A stretch of DNA of 18,864 bases, from positions 1 to 18,864 of the forward strand of contig JAEYXM010000197.1 of assembly GCA_023428465.1 (NCBI GenBank), in the 5' to 3' direction. The translations under genes and the position numbers were made by a program. Origin of the DNA: Actinomycetes bacterium. Its GTDB lineage: Bacteria; Actinomycetota; Actinomycetes; Actinomycetales; Cellulomonadaceae. This document shows, one piece after another, positions 13,984 to 18,864 of this stretch. The notes beneath the pieces were generated by a model. It saw only the letters and a list, made by a program, of their open reading frames with translations. It did not search any database and was not told where the DNA came from. How positions within the stretch are numbered: position 1 is the stretch's first letter; the number at the start of each line of letters is the position of its first letter.

Positions 13984-15699
13984 TCAGGCCTTCCGGTGAT
14001 CGAGGATCTGCTCCCGCACGACTCGGCGCAGCACCTTGCCGATCTGCGACCGTGGGAGCTCGGGGAGCACCACGAGGTCCCGCGGGTGGGCGTAGCGCGC
14101 GAGCCGCTCCTCGCTCCACGCACGTACGGCTGACAGCTCGACCTTCGTGACGCCCTCGGCGAGGACGATGGCGGCCACGACCTTCTCCCCGAGGTCGCCC
14201 CCCGGGATGCCGACGACGGCGACGTCCTCGATCTCGGGCATGTCGCGCAGGTGGTCCTCGACCTGTGACGGGTAGACGTTGAAGCCGCCCGTGATGATGA
14301 TCTCCTTGATGCGGTCGACCAGGCGCGTGAACCCGCCCGACTCGACGACCACGATGTCCCCGGTGCGGATCCACGTGAGGCCGTCGAGCTCGACCAGCAC
14401 CCGGGCGGACTCCTCGGGGCGCTCCCAGTAGCCGTCGAAGACCTGCGGCCCGGCCACGAGGAGCTCGCCCCGCTCGCCCTCGGGCACGGTGACCGCAGGG
14501 TCCTCCGCGTCGACGACGCGCATGTAGGTGGACGGGAAGGGGACGCCCAGGAACCCGGGACGCCGCTCGGGGCTCATGGGGTTGCCGAGCGTGACCGGCG
14601 ACGTCTCCGTCATCCCGTAGCCCTCGACGAGGAGACCGCCGGTGACCTCCTCCCACGCGCGGGCCGTCTCCTCAGGCAGGCTCATCGCGCCCGAGATCGA
14701 GTGCCGGATGGACGTCATGTCGATCCCGTCGTGCCGGGCCGCGGCTGCGAGGCGCTCGAACATCGGCGGCACGCCCGGGAAGAACGTCATGGGCCGGCGG
14801 CGCTGGGCCTCGAGCACCTGGTCGACGTCGAAGCGCGGAAAGATCACGATCGTCGCGGCGAGGCGGATCGCGTAGGTCAGGCACAGGGTGAGCCCGAATG
14901 CGTGGAAGAACGGCAGTGCGGCGGCGATCGTCTCCTCCGCCTCGCGGTGCTGCGTCCAGGCGATGCCCTGGGCGGCGTTGGCGATCAGGTGCCGGTGGCG
15001 CAGCATCGCGCCCTTGGGGGTGCCGGTGGTGCCGCCGGTGTACTGCAGGGCGGCGAGGTCGTCGGGCCCGGGCATCGGGTGGTCCTCGGGCAGGGGGCGG
15101 GCACTGTCCACGATGCGGTGCCAGCGCAGCACCCGGGCGTCCCGCGGGATGGTGGTGCGCATGGACGCCTTGACGGACCTCGCGGCGGGCACGGGCAGGT
15201 GCAGTGCGGCGCGCTTGACTGCGGGCAGGTCGCGCGTGAGGTCCACGACGACGACGGAGCGCAGCGACGTCCTGCCCTGCACCGACAGGACCGCAGGGGC
15301 CGCCTTCTCCCAGACGATCGCGACGGTCGCGCCGCTGTCGGCGAGCTGGTGGGCGAACTCCTCGGCGGAGTAGGTCGGGTTGTGCTCGACGACGACGGCG
15401 CCGAGGCGCAGGACGGCGTAGAACGCGACGACGTGGCTCGCGCAGTTGGGCAGCACGAGGCCGACCCGGTCGCCGGGTCGCACGCCGATCTCGCGCAGTG
15501 CCTCGGCCGCCTTGGCGACCCGGCGCGCGAGGGTTGCGTAGGTCGTCACGGCGCCCATGAAGTCCAGCGCGACCCGCGCGGGGTGGGCGTGGGCTGACCG
15601 GGTCAGTGCGGCCGGGACGCTCTCGTCGACGGGCGGGATGTCGGCGGGGACACCGGGCGCGTAGGAGTCCAGCCAGGGGCGCTCGGGCATCGTCGTCAC
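13984..15699 (-). CDS. Long-chain fatty-acid-CoA ligase (FadD-like, AMP-forming)
   Basis: A 571-residue ANL-superfamily enzyme that activates a fatty acid to acyl-AMP and then acyl-CoA. The ATP-binding P-loop YTGGTTGTPKGAM starts at 220, the A5 motif EGYGMTET at 359, the A7 motif RTGD at 445, the hinge region DRIKEIIITGGFNVYPSQVE at 462-481 and the catalytic Lys555 in SQIGKVLRR. PFFHAFGLT (263-271) is typical of fatty acyl-CoA synthetases. The exact chain length cannot be read from sequence. The GTG start at 15699 lies 7 bases after a TACGAT -10 box; ATG 15690 is the alternative. The promoter is covered by two palindromes and a CRP-like site, which suggests control by a lipid-responsive repressor and by carbon status. 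No beta-oxidation genes are adjacent. It converges on nrdR. Confidence 0.92.
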   Translation of the reverse strand: MTTMPERPWLDSYAPGVPADIPPVDESVPAALTRSAHAHPARVALDFMGAVTTYATLARRVAKAAEALREIGVRPGDRVGLVLPNCASHVVAFYAVLRLGAVVVEHNPTYSAEEFAHQLADSGATVAIVWEKAAPAVLSVQGRTSLRSVVVVDLTRDLPAVKRAALHLPVPAARSVKASMRTTIPRDARVLRWHRIVDSARPLPEDHPMPGPDDLAALQYTGGTTGTPKGAMLRHRHLIANAAQGIAWTQHREAEETIAAALPFFHAFGLTLCLTYAIRLAATIVIFPRFDVDQVLEAQRRRPMTFFPGVPPMFERLAAAARHDGIDMTSIRHSISGAMSLPEETARAWEEVTGGLLVEGYGMTETSPVTLGNPMSPERRPGFLGVPFPSTYMRVVDAEDPAVTVPEGERGELLVAGPQVFDGYWERPEESARVLVELDGLTWIRTGDIVVVESGGFTRLVDRIKEIIITGGFNVYPSQVEDHLRDMPEIEDVAVVGIPGGDLGEKVVAAIVLAEGVTKVELSAVRAWSEERLARYAHPRDLVVLPELPRSQIGKVLRRVVREQILDHRKA

Positions 15700-15706
15700 G
15701 GGCGCA

Positions 15707-15712
15707 ATCGTA
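15707..15712 (-). promoter_or_regulatory. -10 element of the acyl-CoA ligase gene (leaderless prediction)
   Basis: TACGAT on the minus strand ends 7 bases before GTG 15699. The -35 position (about 15730-15735) falls inside the second palindrome, so occupancy there would block transcription. Confidence 0.5.
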
Positions 15713-15714
15713 TA

Positions 15715-15745
15715 CCTACGCGGGCGTAGGTTACGCCTCCGTAAC
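15715..15745. promoter_or_regulatory. Tandem 16-base palindromes, candidate repressor operators for the acyl-CoA ligase
   Basis: CCTACG-N4-CGTAGG (15715-15730) and GTTACG-N4-CGTAAC (15730-15745) are each perfect in their 6-base arms, share the core TACG-N4-CGTA and share one base at 15730. Their centres are 15 bases apart. They cover the spacer and -35 region of the acyl-CoA ligase promoter. Size and symmetry fit a dimeric TetR-type repressor; which regulator binds is not known. Confidence 0.65.
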
Positions 15746-15750
15746 GTCCC

Positions 15751-15764
15751 GTGACGAGAGTCAC
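15751..15764. promoter_or_regulatory. CRP-like site (GTGA-N6-TCAC) upstream of the acyl-CoA ligase
   Basis: GTGACGAGAGTCAC contains the core of the CRP/GlxR consensus TGTGA-N6-TCACA, with the outermost base of each half-site deviating. Its centre is about 58 bases upstream of the predicted ligase transcription start, near the usual distance for class I activation. Confidence 0.45.
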
Positions 15765-15911
15765 TCCGGCCCACACCGACGGCTCCGTGGAGGGCCCCGC
15801 CGGGGTTTCGGGTGGTGCGCCGGGGGCGTGGTGGACAACACTGGTCACGACGCCGCGAGGCGCCCGGCGCCGCGCCGGGCGGGCCCCGTCGGCGCAGGAC
15901 TGGAGGACACC

Positions 15912-16097
15912 ATGACCGCCGACGAGGAGAGCGCGACGGCCGCGCCCGAGGACGCCAAGGCCCGGTTCCGCGAGGCCCTGGACCGCAAGCAGCAGGCGGC
16001 CCACCGCACGGAGGAGGCACGGCGCAACACCGGCTCCGTGCACGGACCCGAGGTGACCGGCGGAGGCAAGCGCACGTTCCGCCGCAAGACCGGCTGA
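15912..16097 (+). CDS. Small DUF5302-like actinobacterial protein
   Basis: A 61-residue hydrophilic protein: acidic N-terminus (MTADEESATAAPEDAK), a charged helix (ARFREALDRKQQAAHRTEEA), and a basic C-terminus ending GGKRTFRRKTG. The KARFREALDRK helix and the KRxFRRKxG ending are characteristic of the DUF5302 family of small actinobacterial proteins, which has no known function. The ATG is supported by GGAGG (15902-15906) 5 bases upstream. It is divergent from the acyl-CoA ligase and shares its upstream region, about 212 bases long with the palindromes at the far end. No clear -10/-35 pair of its own is visible. A strong bidirectional hairpin follows 12 bases after the stop. The basic C-terminus could bind nucleic acid, but that is a guess. 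Confidence 0.83.
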   Translation: MTADEESATAAPEDAKARFREALDRKQQAAHRTEEARRNTGSVHGPEVTGGGKRTFRRKTG

Positions 16098-16109
16098 CCC
16101 GCGACGAAC

Positions 16110-16145
16110 GACGAGGGGCCGCCCGCTGCCGGGCGGCCCCTCGTC
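16110..16145. terminator. Strong bidirectional hairpin between the DUF5302 gene and serA
   Basis: A perfect 16-base-pair stem: 16110-16125 (GACGAGGGGCCGCCCG) pairs with 16130-16145 around the tetraloop CTGC. It lies between the convergent stops of the DUF5302 gene (12 bases away) and serA (24 bases away). There is no U-tract. Confidence 0.85.
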
Positions 16146-16169
16146 ATGCGTGGGACGGGCGGTGAGCCG

Positions 16170-17369
16170 TCAGGAGAGCACCCGCAGCCGGATGGTCTGC
16201 GGCATCGTGCGCAGGGCCTCGTGCACGGCGTGCGGCGTGGCCGTCCCGGTGTCGGTGACGACGTAGCCGAACTCGCCGCGCGTCGCGAGCAGCTGGCCCT
16301 CGATGTTCACGCCGTGCTCGGCAAGCGTGTGGTTGATCCCCGCGAGCACGCCAGGGGTGTTGTGGTGCAGGTGGGCGAGGCGGTGCTGGCCGCTGCCGGC
16401 GTCGAGCGCGAGGTTCGGCAGGTTCACGCTCAGGGTCGTGGAGCCGCTGCGCACGTAGTCGCGGAGCTTGTTGGACACGAACTGGCCGATCGCCTCCTGC
16501 GCCTCCTGCGTCGAGCCGCCGATGTGGGGCGTGAGGATGACGTTCGGCAGGCCCCGCAGGTCGCACTCGAACTCGTCCCCGCGCCGCTTGGGCTCCTCCG
16601 GGAAGACGTCGACGGCGGCACCTCCCACGTGGCCGGAGAGGACGGCGTCGCGCAGCGCGGCGTAGTCGACGACGAAGCCCCGCGAGAGGTTCAGGAACAC
16701 CGCACCCGGCCGCATCCGCGCGAACTGCGGCGCACCGAAGAGCCCCGCGTTGCCGGCCCGGCCGTCCACGTGCAGGGTCACGACGTCCGCGACCTCGAGC
16801 AGCTCGTCGAGACTGGCGACGCGGCGGGCGTTGCCCAGGGCGAGCTTCTCGGCGGTGTCGTAGAAGACGACCGACATGCCGAGGGACTCCGCCAGCACGG
16901 ACAGCTGCGTGCCGATGTTGCCGTAGCCGACGATGCCGAGCACCCGGCCGCGGACCTCGTGCGAGCCCTCGGCGGACTTGTCCCAGACGCCGGCGTGCAG
17001 CGACTTGTCACGGTCGGTGAGGCGCCGCAGCAGGGAGATGATCTCGGCGATCGCGAGCTCGACGACCGACCTCGTGTTCGAGAAGGGCGCGTTGAAGGTC
17101 GCGATGCCGCGCTGCGCGGCCGCCTTCAGGTCGATCTGGTTGGTCCCGATGCAGTACGCACCGACCGCCAGCAGGTCCGGTGCTGCGGCGAGCACGCGGT
17201 CGGTGACCTGGGTCTTGGATCGGATCCCGAGGAGGTGGACGCCGTCGAGGGCGGCGATCAGCTCGTCCTCGTCGAGGGCTCCCGTACGCGCGACGACGTC
17301 GGCGCCGTCGGCACGCAGGATCGTGGTGGCGAGTGGGTGAAGGTTCTCCAGCAGCAGGGCTCGTAGCAC
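16170..17369 (-). CDS. serA: D-3-phosphoglycerate dehydrogenase SerA (ACT-domain type)
   Basis: A 399-residue NAD-dependent dehydrogenase that oxidises 3-phosphoglycerate, the first step of serine synthesis. The nucleotide-binding motif GYGNIG is at 148-153. The catalytic triad is visible as Arg230 (LSRG), Glu259 (DVFPEEP) and His282 (TPHIGGST). Substrate-site residues appear in NAPFSNTRSVVELA (93-106). An ACT domain covers about 330-399 (HHNTPGVLAGINHTLAEHGV), the usual serine-feedback module, and the short form without an intervening domain resembles E. coli SerA (410 residues) rather than the long mycobacterial enzyme. The GTG start at 17369 gives the family-typical opening RALLLENLHP. No Shine-Dalgarno is visible. 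The gene stands alone, divergent from the metalloprotease gene across 122 bases, and no serB/serC lies nearby. Confidence 0.95.
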   Translation of the reverse strand: MLRALLLENLHPLATTILRADGADVVARTGALDEDELIAALDGVHLLGIRSKTQVTDRVLAAAPDLLAVGAYCIGTNQIDLKAAAQRGIATFNAPFSNTRSVVELAIAEIISLLRRLTDRDKSLHAGVWDKSAEGSHEVRGRVLGIVGYGNIGTQLSVLAESLGMSVVFYDTAEKLALGNARRVASLDELLEVADVVTLHVDGRAGNAGLFGAPQFARMRPGAVFLNLSRGFVVDYAALRDAVLSGHVGGAAVDVFPEEPKRRGDEFECDLRGLPNVILTPHIGGSTQEAQEAIGQFVSNKLRDYVRSGSTTLSVNLPNLALDAGSGQHRLAHLHHNTPGVLAGINHTLAEHGVNIEGQLLATRGEFGYVVTDTGTATPHAVHEALRTMPQTIRLRVLS

Positions 17370-17479
17370 CTGCCTATGGTGGCCCTCACGCCGCCCGCGC
17401 CGTTAACCCGACCGGCTGACGGACGCGCCGGGCACCGGTTCACCCGGCCGAAAGGTCGGCATCGGGGCCCCGTCCGGAC

Positions 17480-17485
17480 CAGACT
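17480..17485 (+). promoter_or_regulatory. Weak -10-like element before the metalloprotease gene
   Basis: CAGACT ends 6 bases before GTG 17492. It departs from TAnnnT at the first base, but the spacing repeats that of other leaderless candidates in the window. Confidence 0.25.
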
Positions 17486-17491
17486 GGCCCG

Positions 17492-18400
17492 GTGGGACGT
17501 TCGCAGCGTGGCGAGACGTGGCGGTCCCGGCGCATGCTGCGCCGGATGGACCGCGCGGCGGCGCGGGTCGCTCGGCGTCAGGCGCGCCAGGCCCGCCGTG
17601 GGCACCGCGTGACGGCCGGGGCGGCGTGGTTCGTCGTGGCGGCCGGCGCGGCCGTGGCCGCCGGCGTCCTGTCCGTCGGCACCGTGTGGGACCTCCCCGC
17701 GATGTTCGAGCCGCGGCAGTACATCGACGTGGACGGAGAAGCTTTCGAGATCCCGAGGCCGGCGGCGTCGGCGGGCCGGCTCGCGCCCGAGGTCCCCGTG
17801 ACGACGCGCGGCTCGCACGGGTTCCTGCACGTCGACGAGGTGGGGAACCCCGTCGGCTACGACCCGTGCCGGCCGGTGCGCTACGTCGTCCGGCCCGACG
17901 GCGCCCCGGCGTCGGGGCAGGTGCTGGTGGAGGAGGCGATCGCGATCGTCGCCGCGGCGACGGGCCTCGTCTTCGAGGACGCGGGGACCACCGATGAGCC
18001 GCCGGCCCTGGACAGGGCGCTCATCCAGCCCGACCGGTACGGCGAGGGTTGGGCGCCCGTGCTGCTCGCGTGGTCCGACGAGTCGTCGTTCCCCGAGCTC
18101 GCAGGCCAGGTCGCCGGCATGGGCGGTTCGGCGGCGGTGCCGGGCTCCGACGGCCAGGGTCAGTGGCTCGCGGCCGGCCGGGTCGTCCTCGACACGGCGG
18201 ACATCACGGCGATGCTGGCCCGGCCGGACGGGCATGCGCAGGCGAGGGCGATCGTCGTCCACGAGCTCGCGCACGTCCTGGGGCTCGATCACGTGGACGA
18301 TCCGACCGAGCTCATGCACCCCGTCAGCGCCGCGCGCACCGACCTCGGCCCCGGCGACCGCGAGGGCCTCGCGCTCCTCGGTCAGGCGGCGTGCGAGTGA
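17492..18400 (+). CDS. Membrane-anchored matrixin-like zinc metalloprotease
   Basis: A 302-residue protein. The first 40 residues are strongly basic and Arg-rich, followed by one membrane segment (about 41-63, TAGAAWFVVAAGAAVAAGVL), which predicts an N-in, C-out anchor. The extracellular part ends in the metzincin zinc site HELAHVLGLDH (257-267) with catalytic Glu258 and three His ligands, and Met275 in ELMHP as the Met-turn. Residues 118-190 (GNPVGYDPCRPVRYVV ... FEDAG) resemble the N-terminal strand and helix pattern of matrixin catalytic domains. Only two Cys are seen (126, 301). The substrate is unknown. The GTG start lacks a Shine-Dalgarno; an in-frame ATG at 17534 (MLRRMD) is the alternative and would shorten the basic region. 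It is divergent from serA with no evident functional link and converges on a helicase gene. Confidence 0.88.
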   Translation: MGRSQRGETWRSRRMLRRMDRAAARVARRQARQARRGHRVTAGAAWFVVAAGAAVAAGVLSVGTVWDLPAMFEPRQYIDVDGEAFEIPRPAASAGRLAPEVPVTTRGSHGFLHVDEVGNPVGYDPCRPVRYVVRPDGAPASGQVLVEEAIAIVAAATGLVFEDAGTTDEPPALDRALIQPDRYGEGWAPVLLAWSDESSFPELAGQVAGMGGSAAVPGSDGQGQWLAAGRVVLDTADITAMLARPDGHAQARAIVVHELAHVLGLDHVDDPTELMHPVSAARTDLGPGDREGLALLGQAACE

Positions 18401-18440
18401 CGGCGCACCGGGCGTCGGTGGGCGTCCGGCGTCCTGCCCG

Positions 18441-18864
18441 TCACGCCCAGCCGGCGGGCAGTGGTCCGGTCGTCACGACGCGCAGCGCGCGGGTGGGGCG
18501 GGTCATCGCCACGTAGAGGTCGCCGGCCGCCTCCTGGGCGACCTCCGCGGGCTCCACGAGCACGACGACGTCGAACTCCAGACCCTTGCTCTCACGCGGG
18601 GACAGGACGGCCAGGCGTGCGTCGAGGACCGAGCCGGCGCCCGACGGCCGCAGCGCGGGGGCGTGCGGCGATGCGGCCACGAGGTGGCGGAGCTCCGCGA
18701 CCCGCCCGGCGGCGGCGACGATCGCGACGCGACCGGCATCGGCATCGAGGTCGGCGCCCGCGCCGGCGTGGGCGCCCTGGATCGAGGCGAGCGCCGCGCC
18801 GAGATCGTCGAGCACCGCCGCGTGGACATCGTCGGCCGACGTCGCCTGCCGCACGGTCAGGGCG
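18441..18864 (-). CDS. C-terminal end of a UvrD/HelD-like superfamily 1 helicase or ATPase (N-terminus beyond the right edge)
   Basis: The frame is open to the window edge and encodes the last 141 residues. It shows SPRESKGLEFDVVVLVEPAE (motif V region of SF1 helicases) and DLYVAMTRPTRALRVV (motif VI, with the Arg finger). These are arranged as in actinobacterial HelD/HelR-like proteins, which remove stalled RNA polymerase, and in UvrD/Rep helicases. The short tail after motif VI (TTGPLPAGWA) favours the HelD-like group. Without the N-terminal part the two possibilities cannot be separated. The gene converges on the metalloprotease gene, with 40 bases between the stops and no clear terminator. 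Confidence 0.82.
   Translation of the reverse strand, partial: ALTVRQATSADDVHAAVLDDLGAALASIQGAHAGAGADLDADAGRVAIVAAAGRVAELRHLVAASPHAPALRPSGAGSVLDARLAVLSPRESKGLEFDVVVLVEPAEVAQEAAGDLYVAMTRPTRALRVVTTGPLPAGWA

Noticed and set aside
17370..17491. A riboswitch or attenuator in the serA-metalloprotease gap
   Set aside because: Only a short hairpin with a GAAA loop and one G-U pair (17444-17459) is seen. No serine-related leader, T-box or known riboswitch core could be recognised.
16146..18319. Open frames antisense to serA (16146-17366, plus) and to the metalloprotease (17258-18319, minus)
   Set aside because: No motifs and low-complexity composition; serA and the protease have complete catalytic signatures on the other strands.
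1..18864. CRISPR arrays, tRNA or rRNA genes, insertion sequences, prophage or a classic defence cluster
   Set aside because: No regularly spaced repeats, cloverleaf-like sequences, transposase or integrase motifs or terminal repeats were found; gene content is core chromosomal.

Overview
The window is high-GC chromosomal DNA with frequent GTG starts and SD-less genes. Its gene neighbourhood is typical of Actinobacteria: a LigB-like protein followed by miaA-dapF and hflX, then lexA divergent from a LysM SOS protein followed by nrdR. This order resembles the corresponding mycobacterial region. The overall look suggests a Micrococcales member, perhaps Cellulomonadaceae; the genus is inferred from general resemblance, not shown. 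Coding density is very high and no gene-free stretch exceeds 300 bases. The largest gap is about 212 bases, between the fadD-like gene and the DUF5302 gene, and it holds regulatory palindromes. I see no tRNA, rRNA, CRISPR array, insertion sequence or prophage.

Layout. (1) 1-3658, minus strand: a tight three-gene operon of a YbjN-domain protein, an HSP90-family ATPase and a TPR-like protein that runs off the left edge. (2) 3798-6384, plus strand: a degenerate LigB/class III dioxygenase-like protein, miaA (tRNA A37 prenylation) and dapF (lysine and peptidoglycan precursor), all overlapping or nearly so. (3) 6385-6999, minus: an RsmC-type methyltransferase whose stop codon abuts that of dapF. 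(4) 7091-11895, plus: hflX (ribosome-rescue GTPase), a DinG/XPD-type iron-sulfur helicase and an L-lactate dehydrogenase. (5) 11972-13922: the SOS hub, with lexA on minus, a divergent LysM cell-division suppressor candidate on plus with two LexA boxes between them, then nrdR. (6) 13984-15699, minus: a fadD-like acyl-CoA ligase with palindromic operator candidates at its promoter, divergent from a 61-residue DUF5302 protein. (7) 16170-17369, minus: serA (serine synthesis), divergent from a membrane-anchored metzincin-like protease. (8) 18441 to the right edge, minus: the C-terminal end of a UvrD/HelD-like helicase.

How it fits together. Most genes are conserved housekeeping functions (tRNA and ribosome maintenance, cell-wall and amino-acid precursors, DNA damage response, nucleotide-reductase control). 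A recurring feature is a TAnnnT -10 element placed 5-7 bases before the start codon, which predicts leaderless mRNAs for several genes. The least understood parts are the YbjN-HSP90-TPR operon, the palindrome array in front of the acyl-CoA ligase, and the anchored metalloprotease.
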